NCBI RefSeq assembly: GCF_019063845.1
Contig: NZ_CP077683.1
Location: forward strand, 3,650,501-3,714,500
DNA from: Geomonas subterranea
GTDB taxonomy: Bacteria > Desulfobacterota > Desulfuromonadia > Geobacterales > Geobacteraceae
Length of the DNA stretch: 64,000 nucleotides
Direction of reading: 5' to 3'
Of the stretch, positions 45,255 through 57,262 are shown in pieces. Under the pieces are notes generated by a model, which searched no databases, was not told the DNA's origin, and was given only the letters and a program-made list of their open reading frames with translations. A program made the position numbers and the translations under genes. Every line of letters starts with the position of its first letter. The stretch's first letter is position 1.

Positions 45255-45695
45255 CTACTTGCGCAGGGTGGCGATCGCCTCGCGGATGAAGGAGAGGTGG
45301 CGCTGTTCGTCGGCGAAGTTGGCGCGTACGATGGCCGAGATGTCGACGGGGAAGTCGAGCTTGGAGGCCTCCTCGTAACGGCTGGTGGTCAGGCGTTCGT
45401 TGCTCTCCATTGCCTCGAGCGCTCCTTTCGAACCAGTCAGGCTGCGCAGGGCCGTGAAGCCGGAGATCAGGAACCCCTTGAAGTCCGAGGTCAGCTCCGG
45501 CGGGGTCCCCCCCAGCTCCAGCACCTTCGCGGAGAGGAGGTCGATGTGCTTGCGGTGCTCCCCCTGGAACTGGATCAGCTTGTCCTTGATGACCACCTCG
45601 TTCACGTTTTTGATGGCCTGGTCATAGGCGTGGGTAGCATCGACATCGAGCTGGATCAGTTTTTCCAATTGTTCGAGAATGTCGTCTCTGTTCAT
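45255..45695 (-). CDS. DUF2383/PA2169-family four-helix protein (ferritin-like)
   Basis: The 146-residue helical protein matches the PA2169 family: LEQLEKLIQLDVDATHAYDQAIKNV, then FQGEHRKHIDLLSAKVLELGG, GSKGALEAMESNERLTTSRYEEA, and ADEQRHLSFIREAIATL. Conserved E/H residues (E in GEHRKH, EQRH) could bind a di-metal site as in ferritin-like proteins. The ATG at 45695 has AGGAGG five bases upstream. Pseudomonas PA2169 lies in a stress and glycogen region, like this copy. Function is not settled. Confidence 0.85.
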   Translation of the reverse strand: MNRDDILEQLEKLIQLDVDATHAYDQAIKNVNEVVIKDKLIQFQGEHRKHIDLLSAKVLELGGTPPELTSDFKGFLISGFTALRSLTGSKGALEAMESNERLTTSRYEEASKLDFPVDISAIVRANFADEQRHLSFIREAIATLRK

Positions 45696-45803
45696 GCGTT
45701 CCTCCTGATCAGAATTTGGTATTTGTTTGCACGCGGCCCGCATGGCCTCGGGTAAACCGTTCTTCCCTCCTTCAGTCAGCATGACCCCATAACATGACGA
45801 CCG

Positions 45804-45971
45804 TTACTCCTCCCGCATCTTCTCGATCAGGCCCCAGTCATGACCCGTCGACTTGTGGTGGTTCTCCCCCACCTCGCGCGCCATCTCCCTGCTGCTCAAC
45901 CAGTCCGTTATGGCGCCGCAGCCGTCCTTGCACTCCGGCAGGTAGATGTACTTGGTGTAGTCGAAGTCCAT
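45804..45971 (-). CDS. small hypothetical protein with Cys pair
   Basis: This 55-residue protein was translated directly from the sequence. It starts MDFDYTKYIYLPECKDGCGAI and continues TDWLSSREMAREVGENHHKS, ending DWGLIEKMREE with TAA at 45804-45806. GGGAGG lies six to seven bases before the ATG, so it is a real gene. The CKDGC and HH pairs could bind a metal. No family is recognised. It lies between the DUF2383 gene and the SAP-domain gene, all on the same strand, and is probably co-expressed with the latter. Confidence 0.7.
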   Translation of the reverse strand: MDFDYTKYIYLPECKDGCGAITDWLSSREMAREVGENHHKSTGHDWGLIEKMREE

Positions 45972-45995
45972 GTGGCGCCTCCCTCAGGATGGTTG

Positions 45996-46175
45996 TCAGT
46001 TGCAGTCCTCCGCCCAGAGGCAGCCCCCCTGGCCGCACTGTGAGGACTGCCCCGAATCGAAACACGCGAGATTCCCTTCTTTGCTTTGGATCAGGCGGAT
46101 CAATTCGCCTTTTTTCAGCTTCCCGCAGGGGATGTTCATCCTTTGGGCTATTTCCTTGATGTCCTGGACCTTCAT
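45996..46175 (-). CDS. small SAP/Rho-N-like protein with a Cys-rich end
   Basis: The 59-residue protein has a helix-turn-helix-like SAP or Rho-N fold (MKVQDIKEIAQRMNIPCGKLKKGELIRLIQSKEG) followed by a Cys-rich end (ACFDSGQSSQCGQGGCLWAEDC). The SAP fold suggests DNA or RNA binding; the four C-terminal Cys suggest a zinc site or redox switch. The ATG at 46175 has AAGGAG upstream; a start at 46256 would add an unrelated N-terminus. Members of this family occur in stress regions of several soil bacteria. Confidence 0.78.
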   Translation of the reverse strand: MKVQDIKEIAQRMNIPCGKLKKGELIRLIQSKEGNLACFDSGQSSQCGQGGCLWAEDCN

Positions 46176-46319
46176 GCTTCTTCTCCTTTCTGGTGCCCTG
46201 TCCGGGCTGGATAGGCCAAAATTGGCAACGCCTAATAATCTAGCCGCCGCTCTCATTTTGTCAATCTCACGGTTCCTGCCGCTGTGATAGACTCATGTGC
46301 AGCCAAAGGAGGTAGTCTC

Positions 46320-48890
46320 ATGGGACTGGAGGAGTATCAGCGCAAGAGGGACCTGAGTAAAACGCCCGAGCCGCATGGCAAAGGCGGCCGTTCCGTGAGG
46401 GAATGGCGTTTCGTGGTCCACAAGCACGCGGCCTCCCACCTGCATTACGATTTTCGCCTGGAGATGGACGGGGTGCTGAAGAGTTGGGCGATACCCAAGG
46501 GGCCGTCGCTCGATCCGTCGGTGAAGCGTCTCGCCATGATGGTCGAGGATCACCCGTACGAGTACGGCGATTTCGAGGGGGTGATCCCGAAAGGGAACTA
46601 CGGCGCCGGCGAGGTGATCATCTGGGATGCCGGGACCTTCCATGCCGCCGGGAGTGAGGACCCGGAACAGGGTCTCGAGCTTTTGCGCGAGGGGCTGCGC
46701 AAAGGGGACCTGAAGTTCGTCCTGCACGGCGAGAAGCTGAACGGAGAGTTCGCCCTGGTGCGCATCAAGAGCGACAAGGGGAATTCCTGGCTCCTGATCA
46801 AGAAGCACGACCGCTTTGCCGGCAGCGACGACGTGACGCGGCTGGAGCGCTCGGTGGTGAGTAACGCCACCATCGAGGACGTCCGGGCGGGCAGGATGCC
46901 GCAGCGCCCGCCAGTCCGACTGAGTGTGTCGGACCAGCCGGACATGACCGGCGCTTCCCCGCTCGCCCTCATGCCGCGCCAGCTCGCCCCGATGCTGGCC
47001 ACCTCCGCCGCCGAGCCCTTCGACGACCCGGACTGGCTCTTCGAAATCAAGCTGGACGGCTACCGCGCCATCGCGGAAGTCGCCGGCCAGGACGTGGCGC
47101 TCTACTCGCGCAACAACCTATCCTTCAACAAGAAGTTCCCCACCGTGGTGGCGGCGCTCGCCTCCCTCGGTGTCGAGGCGGTCTTCGACGGCGAGGTGGT
47201 GGTGCTGGACGAAACCGGCCGCTCCTATTTCCAACTGCTGCAGAACTACCAGCGCACCGGCCGCGGCAACATAGCCTACTTCATCTTCGACCTCCTCTAC
47301 CTGAGCGGCGAAGACCTGCGCAACCGGCCGCTGCTCGCCCGCAAGGAAAGATTGCGCGCCCTGCTTCCCGACCTCCCCGACCTCCGCTACAGCGACCACG
47401 TCATGGAGTCGGGCAAGGAGTTCTTCGAGCTCGCGCGCCAGAACAACCTGGAGGGAATCCTGGCCAAGCGCGCCGCGAGCCTGTACCAGGCCGGGAAAAG
47501 GAGCAGGGAGTGGCTGAAAATCAAGGTGCGACTGCAGCAGGAGGCGGTCATCTGCGGCTTCACCCAGCCGCGCCGCAGCCGGAAAGGGCTCGGGGCACTG
47601 GTGCTCGGGGTCTACGAGGACGACCGGCTAGTCTGCATCGGCTTCGCCGGAGGAGGGTTTGACGAGGCGGGTCTCAAGGAGATGTACGACCTGCTGCAGC
47701 CGCTGGTGCAAGACGGATCACCGTTCCAGCAACCGGTCAAGTCCGACATGCCGATCACGTGGGTGCGGCCGGAACTGGTCTGCGAGGTGGAGTTCTCCGA
47801 ATGGACCGACGAGAACGTGATGCGCCAACCGGTATACCTGGGACTGAGGGAGGACAAGGAACCGAAGAGCGTGGTGCGCGAGATGGTCGCCTCCCCCCCG
47901 GCGCCGCCGCAGCGCGCCGCCGATGCGCCCCCCCCTATCCTTCCGCGTCAGGCGGGCGGCAAAGGGGCGAGCGGTAAGAAAGGGCAGGAAGAAATCATTA
48001 TCCTGGACGGCCACCGGCTCGAGCTTTCCAACCTTGACAAGGTGTTCTGGCCGGACCAGGGGTACACCAAGGGTGACGTCATCAACTACTACCGGAGCGT
48101 GGCCCACGCCATGCTCCCCCACCTGGTCGACCGTCCGGAGTCCCTGTACCGCACCCCCAACGGCATCGCCGGCCCCGGTTTCTTCCAGAAGGAGGCGGGC
48201 GAGCTGCCCCCTTCCTGGATCACCACCCGCGAGATCTACTCCAAGCACGTGGACAAGAACATCAAGTTCTTCGTCTGCCAAGACGAGGCGACCCTGGTCT
48301 ACATGGCCAACCTCGGCTGCATCGAAATCAACCCATGGCTGTCACGCCTGCAGCACCTCGACTACCCGGACTACTTCGTCATCGACCTCGACCCCGAGGA
48401 CATCCCCTTCGCGAAGGTAATCGAGACGGCGCTGGCGGTCCGGGAGGTGCTTGACCGGGCCGGCGCCGTCAGCTTCCCCAAGACCTCCGGCGCAACCGGG
48501 ATCCACATCTACGTTCCGCTGGGTGCCAGGTATGACTACGATGCCGCCGTCGAGTTCGCCCGGGTCATCGCCACCTTGGTGCACCACAAGGCCCCCGACT
48601 TCACCAGCATCCTGCGCAGCCCCAAACTGCGGCAGAAAAAGGTCTACCTCGACTACCTGCAGAACAAGCCGGGACAGACCCTGGCGGCACCCTACAGCAT
48701 CCGCCCCAGGCCCGGGGCGACCGTGTCGACCCCGCTTACGTGGGAGGAGGTGAACCCAGGCCTCGACCCCGGCCGGTTCACCATCGCCACCATGCCGGGA
48801 CGGCTGGAGCAGCTGGGGGACCTGTTCGCGGGGGTGCTGGGGCCGGGAATCGATCTGGAGCAGTGCATCGAAAACCTGGAGCGGGGGTAG
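46320..48890 (+). CDS. ligD: multifunctional DNA ligase D
   Basis: This 856-residue NHEJ enzyme has three domains in the order 3'-phosphoesterase (residues about 20-150, KHAASHLHYDFRLEMDGVLKSWAIPKGPS), ATP-dependent ligase (about 215-520, with the AMP-accepting lysine K244 in EIKLDGYRA) and primase-like polymerase (about 560-856, with D689 and D691 in VIDLDPED). Proline-rich linkers (near residues 525-555) separate ligase and polymerase. It works with Ku at DNA ends. AAAGGAGG lies seven bases before the ATG at 46320. The gene stands alone in its orientation. Confidence 0.97.
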   Translation: MGLEEYQRKRDLSKTPEPHGKGGRSVREWRFVVHKHAASHLHYDFRLEMDGVLKSWAIPKGPSLDPSVKRLAMMVEDHPYEYGDFEGVIPKGNYGAGEVIIWDAGTFHAAGSEDPEQGLELLREGLRKGDLKFVLHGEKLNGEFALVRIKSDKGNSWLLIKKHDRFAGSDDVTRLERSVVSNATIEDVRAGRMPQRPPVRLSVSDQPDMTGASPLALMPRQLAPMLATSAAEPFDDPDWLFEIKLDGYRAIAEVAGQDVALYSRNNLSFNKKFPTVVAALASLGVEAVFDGEVVVLDETGRSYFQLLQNYQRTGRGNIAYFIFDLLYLSGEDLRNRPLLARKERLRALLPDLPDLRYSDHVMESGKEFFELARQNNLEGILAKRAASLYQAGKRSREWLKIKVRLQQEAVICGFTQPRRSRKGLGALVLGVYEDDRLVCIGFAGGGFDEAGLKEMYDLLQPLVQDGSPFQQPVKSDMPITWVRPELVCEVEFSEWTDENVMRQPVYLGLREDKEPKSVVREMVASPPAPPQRAADAPPPILPRQAGGKGASGKKGQEEIIILDGHRLELSNLDKVFWPDQGYTKGDVINYYRSVAHAMLPHLVDRPESLYRTPNGIAGPGFFQKEAGELPPSWITTREIYSKHVDKNIKFFVCQDEATLVYMANLGCIEINPWLSRLQHLDYPDYFVIDLDPEDIPFAKVIETALAVREVLDRAGAVSFPKTSGATGIHIYVPLGARYDYDAAVEFARVIATLVHHKAPDFTSILRSPKLRQKKVYLDYLQNKPGQTLAAPYSIRPRPGATVSTPLTWEEVNPGLDPGRFTIATMPGRLEQLGDLFAGVLGPGIDLEQCIENLERG

Positions 48891-49075
48891 GCAGAGGCAA
48901 TCGACAAGGGATAAGCTGCGAACGACTGGGGACGCGCAACGGGAGCGGCATCCATGGCTCATGAGGGGGGGACGCCACCCTTAAAAATTAAAAAAATACA
49001 AGATTTAAAACCCGATCCTTCCCATGATACACTTTGTATAAGGAAGTTAATGAGTATCGAGGGAGGTGAACGACC

Positions 49076-49252
49076 ATGTTACGTTGGGCCATCATATTTT
49101 TCATCATCGCCGTAATTGCCGCCGTGTTCGGCTTCGGTGGTATCGCAACAGCGGCAGCCGGTATCGCCAAACTGCTCTTCTACCTGTTCCTGGTGGTCGC
49201 AGTGGTTATGCTGGTGGCAGGCCTTCTGGCAGGACGGAGCATTACACGATGA
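49076..49252 (+). CDS. DUF1328-family small membrane protein
   Basis: The 58-residue protein was found by direct reading: [22 protein letters not shown], then [22 protein letters not shown], ending [13 protein letters not shown]. It has two membrane segments and matches the DUF1328 (YtjA) pattern exactly. GGGAGG lies about nine bases before the ATG at 49076. Such proteins are induced in stress; the role is unknown. An AT-rich promoter-like stretch (49000-49040) precedes it and a terminator follows at 49276. Confidence 0.9.
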   Translation: MLRWAIIFFIIAVIAAVFGFGGIATAAAGIAKLLFYLFLVVAVVMLVAGLLAGRSITR

Positions 49253-49275
49253 CAAACCTGGCACGACTTTCAATC

Positions 49276-49298
49276 AAGGCGGCGTAAGCCGCCTTTTG
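49276..49298. terminator. bidirectional terminator
   Basis: AAGGCGGC, a GTAA loop, GCCGCCTTTT, between the convergent DUF1328 and PPK2 genes. Confidence 0.85.
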
Positions 49299-49329
49299 TT
49301 GTTCTCCACGTAAAGCCGTCCGCAACGGA

Positions 49330-50202
49330 TCACGATTTCACCAACTCCTCGCGGATGGCGAGCAACTCCCGCCGTTTTTCTTCCGATGTTTCCGGGTAGT
49401 TCATCTGCAGCTCTTCCAGCAGGTCTACGACCACCTGGGCCACGATAAGCCGCGCGTTTTTCTTGACGTCCGCAGGCACCACGTACCATGGCGCATCCTT
49501 GCTGCTGGTGGCACCCAGGCAATCCTCGTAGGCACCCATGTACTGCTTCCAGAGCTTGCGCTCCTCTATGTCATCCCGGTTGAATTTCCAGTTCTTCTCC
49601 GGGTTGTCGATCCGCTCCAGGAACCGCTTGCGCTGCTCCTCCTTGGAGATGTGCAGGAAGAACTTGATGATGCGGGTGCCGTTTCTGGTCAGGTGCGCTT
49701 CCAGGTCGTTCATGGAACGGAGGCGGTCGCGCCAGATGTTCTTCTTCGTCGACAGTTCGTCCGGAAGGTTTTCCGCCGCGAGGATTTCCGGGTGCACCCG
49801 GACGATAAGCACCTCCTCGTAGTACGAACGGTTGAAGATGCCGATGCGGCCCCGCTCCGGCAGGCGCCTGATGCTGCGCCAGAGGAAATCGTGGTCCAGT
49901 TCCTCGGGGCTTGGGTGTTTGAAAGAGTACACCTCGCACCCCTGCGGGTTGATCCCCGAGAGGACGTGCTTGATCATGCTGTCCTTGCCGGCGGCGTCCA
50001 TGGCCTGGAAGATGAGCAGGATGGACCAGCTGTTATTCGCATAGAGCAGCCCCTGCAGGGTGCTCAGCCGTTCGATCTGTTCGTTCAGAAGCTCCTGGTA
50101 CTGTTCCTTGGAGTGGTAAAAAGGGGGGACCGAGGTAGGCCACTGCTTCAGCTCCACCTTGTCCTTTGGTTTCACCCGAAATTGCCCGGTCGAGATCTTC
50201 AT
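49330..50202 (-). CDS. polyphosphate kinase 2 family protein
   Basis: The 290-residue protein has a PPK2 kinase fold. The Walker A-type loop is [16 protein letters not shown] near residue 65 and a Walker B-like [21 protein letters not shown] follows. The helical lid motif [25 protein letters not shown] precedes it. PPK2 enzymes move phosphate between polyphosphate and nucleotides; the sequence resembles the short single-domain class that makes NTPs from polyphosphate. The ATG at 50202 has AAAGGAGG upstream; the earlier in-frame start lacks support. It is a single-gene unit. Confidence 0.9.
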   Translation of the reverse strand: MKISTGQFRVKPKDKVELKQWPTSVPPFYHSKEQYQELLNEQIERLSTLQGLLYANNSWSILLIFQAMDAAGKDSMIKHVLSGINPQGCEVYSFKHPSPEELDHDFLWRSIRRLPERGRIGIFNRSYYEEVLIVRVHPEILAAENLPDELSTKKNIWRDRLRSMNDLEAHLTRNGTRIIKFFLHISKEEQRKRFLERIDNPEKNWKFNRDDIEERKLWKQYMGAYEDCLGATSSKDAPWYVVPADVKKNARLIVAQVVVDLLEELQMNYPETSEEKRRELLAIREELVKS

Positions 50203-50412
50203 CCACGCCTCCTTTCCGACGACACCTGTTGAGGCTAACGCAGATTGCCAGCTTTTCAATGAGAGGCCGAAACCGCACCCCCTCATTGGTTGGTGACTTC
50301 GGATGGGGGAGCGGGAGAGTTGGGACGAACAAGGGACCGTCCCCTGCGGACCGGTCCCCCGTGATCGTCGTTCATCGCCAATGGTCCATCGTCAATTATC
50401 CATCGATCTCAG

Positions 50413-52203
50413 TCACTTCTCGCTTCTGGCCAGCAGCGTCGACATCATCTGTTTCGCCGACTGCGTCACGATGCCCCCCAGATTCGGGTCCCCCTTGAAG
50501 AGCGAGGAGAGGAGCCCCTTCGCCTGGTCGAAGGTGATGTGCGGCGGCAGCGGCGGCACGTCCGGGTCGCAGCGGGCATCGATCACCACCGGCCGGTTGG
50601 CGGAGAGCGCCGTCCTCCAGGCCGAGCGAATCTGCTCCGGGTCATCCAGCTGGATCCCGTCCAGCCCCAGCATCTCGGCATACCCCGCGTAGGGGAACTC
50701 CGGGATGTCCTGGGAGGCGCTGAATTTGGCGTCGCCATTCATGACGCGCTGCTCCCAGGTCACCTGGTTCAGATCGCCGTTATTGAGGACCAGGACCACC
50801 AGCTGCGGATTGCTCCATTCTTTCCAATACTTGGCGATGTTCACCAGGCCGTTGATCCCCTGCATCTGCATGGCCCCGTCCCCGACCATGGCGATCACCG
50901 GCCGGTCCGGGTAGTTCATCTTGGCAGCGACGGCGTAGGGAACCCCCGGGCACATCGTGGCGAGTCCGCCCGACAGGGAGGCCATCATCCCCGCCCGCAC
51001 CTTGAGATCCCGTGCATACCAGTTGGCTGCCGAACCGGAGTCGCAGGTCAGGATGCAGTTGTCGGGAAGCTGGGCGGAAAGCTCCCAGAACAGGCGCTGC
51101 GGGTTGATCGGGTTCGCCTCGACCTTGGCGCGGGCCTCCAGGACCTCCCACCACTCGGCAACGCCCTTTTCGATCCCCTCGCGCCATCCGCGATCCTGCT
51201 TCTGCTCGAGAAGCGGTATGAGCGCCCGCAGGGTCAGCCTCGCGTCCCCCTGCAGGTTCACCTCCATGGGATAGCGCAGGCCGAGCATCCTCGGGCTTAT
51301 ATCGATCTGAACCGCGCGCGCCTGCCCTTCCTTGGGCAGGAATTCGGCATAGGGGAATCCGCTGCCGATCATGAGCAGGGTGTCGCACTCCTTCATCATC
51401 TCCCAGCTCGGCTTGGTGCCCAAAAGACCTATGGAACCGGTGACGTAGGGAAGCGTGTCCGGCAGCACCGCCTTGCCCAGAAGCGCCTTGGCCACCCCCG
51501 CCCCCAGCTTCTCGGCGGCTATGGCGACCTCCTCGCCCGCCCCGAGCGCTCCGGCGCCCACCAGCATGGCCACCTTCTTCCCGGCATTCAAGATGTCGGC
51601 GGCACGTTTCAAATCGTCGCGGGCCGGCATGATCTCGGGCCGGGTGAAGCCCAGGCCGGTGAAGGTCGAGCCGTGCTTGCGCACCGGCGACGGGACAGCG
51701 TCCATCTCCTGCACGTCGGTCGGGAGAATGACGCAGGTGACGGTGCGCTCGGCCAGGGCAATGCGGATGGCACGGTCGATCAGTTGCCGGACCTGCTCGG
51801 CGCTGCTGGCCATGTGCACGTAGTGGTGGGCCACGTCCTTGAACAACGAGATGAGATCGACCTCCTGCTGGTAATCCGCGCCGAGCGCCGTTGTCGACTG
51901 CTGTCCCACGATGGCCACCACGGGCTGGTGGTCCAGCTTGGCGTCGTAGAGACCGTTCAGAAGGTGTATCGCCCCCGGACCGGAGGTCGCGATGCAGACC
52001 CCGACCTCGCCGGTGAACTTGGCGTGCGCGCAGGCCATGAAGGCGGCCTCCTCCTCGTGGCGGGTCTGGATGAAGGAAACCTTCTCCTTTTCACGGTTCA
52101 AGGCGCCCATCACGCCGTTGATGCCGTCGCCCGGGTAGCCGTATATCTTGCGCACCCCCCAGTCGTAGAGACGTTGCACCAGGTAATCGCTGGCAGTTGT
52201 CAT
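50413..52203 (-). CDS. thiamine-diphosphate enzyme of the pyruvate oxidase/acetolactate synthase family
   Basis: The 596-residue enzyme has the three-domain POX fold: N-terminal pyrimidine domain (LVQRLYDWGVRKIYGYPGDGINGVMGAL, catalytic glutamate in RHEEEAAFM), central domain, and C-terminal diphosphate-binding domain (MVGDGAMQMQGINGLVNIAKYW ... NNGDLNQVTWEQR). It resembles proteins named PoxB-like or thiamine-pyrophosphate-requiring enzymes. A probable reaction is oxidative decarboxylation of pyruvate, but the acceptor and substrate are not shown by the sequence. The ATG at 52203 has GGGGAGG upstream. A stress link is suggested by its place at the edge of the stress island. Confidence 0.85.
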   Translation of the reverse strand: MTTASDYLVQRLYDWGVRKIYGYPGDGINGVMGALNREKEKVSFIQTRHEEEAAFMACAHAKFTGEVGVCIATSGPGAIHLLNGLYDAKLDHQPVVAIVGQQSTTALGADYQQEVDLISLFKDVAHHYVHMASSAEQVRQLIDRAIRIALAERTVTCVILPTDVQEMDAVPSPVRKHGSTFTGLGFTRPEIMPARDDLKRAADILNAGKKVAMLVGAGALGAGEEVAIAAEKLGAGVAKALLGKAVLPDTLPYVTGSIGLLGTKPSWEMMKECDTLLMIGSGFPYAEFLPKEGQARAVQIDISPRMLGLRYPMEVNLQGDARLTLRALIPLLEQKQDRGWREGIEKGVAEWWEVLEARAKVEANPINPQRLFWELSAQLPDNCILTCDSGSAANWYARDLKVRAGMMASLSGGLATMCPGVPYAVAAKMNYPDRPVIAMVGDGAMQMQGINGLVNIAKYWKEWSNPQLVVLVLNNGDLNQVTWEQRVMNGDAKFSASQDIPEFPYAGYAEMLGLDGIQLDDPEQIRSAWRTALSANRPVVIDARCDPDVPPLPPHITFDQAKGLLSSLFKGDPNLGGIVTQSAKQMMSTLLARSEK

Positions 52204-52404
52204 GAGACCTCCCCGTTCATTAGATTTAATTTTTTTAATCAACCCTAACAGTCTAGGAACCGGACCTTCTTTGTCAACAGCGCCCGCCTCGATTCACCAC
52301 CCGAGGCTTGACAAGAACATCCGCCTTGATAAATAAGGTTAATCTTTTTTCATCTTGGTTTTCATTGAAGCAACGAGGCAACCAGAACCGTCCGGGGGCT
52401 GCCG

Positions 52405-55299
<2,895 letters not shown>

Positions 55300-55387
55300 C
55301 AAGTCTGACTGGTCTGACTCGGACCGGTCGGACATGTCCGACCAGTCTGACCAGTCTGACCGTCCGACATCAGACAAAGGAGCGCCT
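55300..55387. repeat. short degenerate repeats and an 18-bp palindrome between actB and actCD
   Basis: Variants of TCTGACCAG/TCTGACTGG repeat six or more times. GGTCGGACATGTCCGACC at 55326-55343 is a perfect 18-base palindrome. An ATG inside it (55334) opens a Ser-Asp-Gln repeat frame that is rejected as the gene start. Confidence 0.8.
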
Positions 55388-57262
55388 GTGCCGCCAAGCT
55401 ACGGCCAAATCAACGACGACGTCCTGAACGCCATGGAAAAGCCGGGCTACGCGTTCTACCTTGCAGTGGTCTCGCTGGCCGGGCTGGTGGGGCTCGCGGC
55501 GCTCTGCCTGATGTACCAGGTCCAGGCGGGGATGGGGGTCACCGGTCTGAACCGCCCCGTCGGCTGGGCGGTCTATATCACCAACTTCGTCTTCTGGGTC
55601 GGTATCGCCCACTCCGGAACTCTGATCTCGGCGATCCTCTACCTCATGCGCGCCAAGTGGCGCGACGCCGTGTCGCGCTCGGCCGAGGCGATGACCATCT
55701 TCGCGGTCATGACGGCCGGGCTCTTCCCGCTCATCCACCTGGGGCGGCTGTGGGCGGTCTACTACATCATCCCCTACCCGTCGCAACGCCAGATCTGGCC
55801 CAACTTCGTGAGCCCCCTGGTATGGGACGTCCTCGCCGTCTCCACCTACTTCACCGTGAGCCTCATCTTCTGGTACATCGGCATGATCCCGGACCTCGCG
55901 GCGGCGCGGGACCGCTACCGCTCGGAACTGGGCCCGGAGCACGTGAAAAGCCGAATCTACCGCGCGCTGTCGCTCGGCTGGTCCGGCTCGGGGACCCAGT
56001 GGCACCACTACGGCCGCTCCTACCTCTTCTTCGCCGCCCTGGCGACACCGCTGGTGGTCTCGGTGCATTCGGTGGTCTCCTGGGATTTCGCGATGAGCCT
56101 CCTGCCGGGATGGCACAGCGCCATCTTCCCCCCCTACTTCGTGGCAGGCGCCATCCACTCGGGCCTCGCCATGGTGCTCACCCTGCTGATACCGATGCGC
56201 AAACTCCTGCACCTCGAGCGCCTCATCGAGATGCACCACTTCGAGATGCTGGCGAAGACCATCATCCTCACCGCGACCATCGTCGGCTACGCCTACGGCG
56301 TGGAGGCCTTCATCGCCTGGTACTCGGGGGACCTGGTCGAATGGCAGAACCACAAGTGGCGCATGTTCGGGCCGGTGGCCTGGATGTACTGGCTCTGCGT
56401 GGTCTGCAACGTGCTGATCCCCTGGCTCTTCGTGTTCAGGCGCATGCGCACGCACTACCTGTCTCTGTTCGTCATATCGCTCCTGGTCAACCTGGGGATG
56501 TGGTTCGAGAGGCTCATGCTCATCTACACCGCCCAGGCGCACGACTTCCTCCCCCACAACTTCGGGCGCTACCTTCCCACCTGGGTGGAGCTGGGGATCA
56601 CGGCCGGTTCCTTCGGCTTCTTCTTCCTCTTCTTCATCCTCTTCACGAGGGGGCTCCCGACCGTGCCGCTCAGCGAGCTGAAGGAGCACATAGCCCAGAA
56701 GGAGATCCCCCCTACTCCCAAACCGTGCCAGCACCGGGTCGGCCAGAGGCTGCCGCAGCATCGCCCCAGCGTCCTCGCCGTCTTCTCCAACGCCGGCAAT
56801 CTCCTTGACGCCGCGAAGTCCTGCTGCGACAGCGGGTTCGAGGTGATGGAAACCTTCTCGCCGGTGAAGCTCGAGCCGCTCACGGAGATCCTGAAACTGA
56901 AAAAGAGCCCCGTGCGGTTCTTCACCCTGGTGGGCGCCCTGTGCGGCCTCGCCGGCGGCTTCTGGCTCGCCGGTGGCACCGCCCTGGTGAACAGCCTGAC
57001 CGTGGGGGGAAAACCTCCCCTGTCCTGGATCCCGTTTTGCGTGGTCGGCTTCGAGGGGACCATCCTCCTGGGAAGCCTGGCGAACCTCCTGGGGCTCGCG
57101 CTTTTCGCCCGCTTGTTCCGCCTGGAAACGCGCCCCTGCTACGACCCGCGCTTCTCGCGCGACAAGTTCGGCCTGCTGGTGAGCTGCGGCCCCGACCAAA
57201 TCGAGCTGCTGAAGGAGCGGCTCTCCCCCGCGCGGCCGGAGGAACTCCATGTCCACCAGTAA
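55388..57262 (+). CDS. actC: ActC-ActD fusion: NrfD/PsrC-like quinol subunit joined to DUF3341 subunit
   Basis: The 624-residue protein (GTG start at 55388 with AAGGAG five bases upstream) has a first part of about 440 residues with ten membrane helices of the NrfD/PsrC type, including the quinone-site region GIAHSGTLISAILYLMRA and LLPGWHSAIFPPYFVAGAIHSG. From about residue 459 a DUF3341/ActD part follows (RPSVLAVFSNAGNLLDAAKSCCDSGFEVMETFSPVK, then two helices). In most alternative complex III operons ActC and ActD are separate genes. An ATG at 55334 would add a repeat-coded tail and is rejected. The 3' end overlaps actF by 14 bases. Confidence 0.9.
   Translation: MPPSYGQINDDVLNAMEKPGYAFYLAVVSLAGLVGLAALCLMYQVQAGMGVTGLNRPVGWAVYITNFVFWVGIAHSGTLISAILYLMRAKWRDAVSRSAEAMTIFAVMTAGLFPLIHLGRLWAVYYIIPYPSQRQIWPNFVSPLVWDVLAVSTYFTVSLIFWYIGMIPDLAAARDRYRSELGPEHVKSRIYRALSLGWSGSGTQWHHYGRSYLFFAALATPLVVSVHSVVSWDFAMSLLPGWHSAIFPPYFVAGAIHSGLAMVLTLLIPMRKLLHLERLIEMHHFEMLAKTIILTATIVGYAYGVEAFIAWYSGDLVEWQNHKWRMFGPVAWMYWLCVVCNVLIPWLFVFRRMRTHYLSLFVISLLVNLGMWFERLMLIYTAQAHDFLPHNFGRYLPTWVELGITAGSFGFFFLFFILFTRGLPTVPLSELKEHIAQKEIPPTPKPCQHRVGQRLPQHRPSVLAVFSNAGNLLDAAKSCCDSGFEVMETFSPVKLEPLTEILKLKKSPVRFFTLVGALCGLAGGFWLAGGTALVNSLTVGGKPPLSWIPFCVVGFEGTILLGSLANLLGLALFARLFRLETRPCYDPRFSRDKFGLLVSCGPDQIELLKERLSPARPEELHVHQ

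Noticed and set aside
55334-55387. ATG at 55334 as the start of the ActC-ActD gene
   Set aside because: The added residues are only repeat-coded Ser-Asp-Gln, and a GTG at 55388 has AAGGAG at the right distance.
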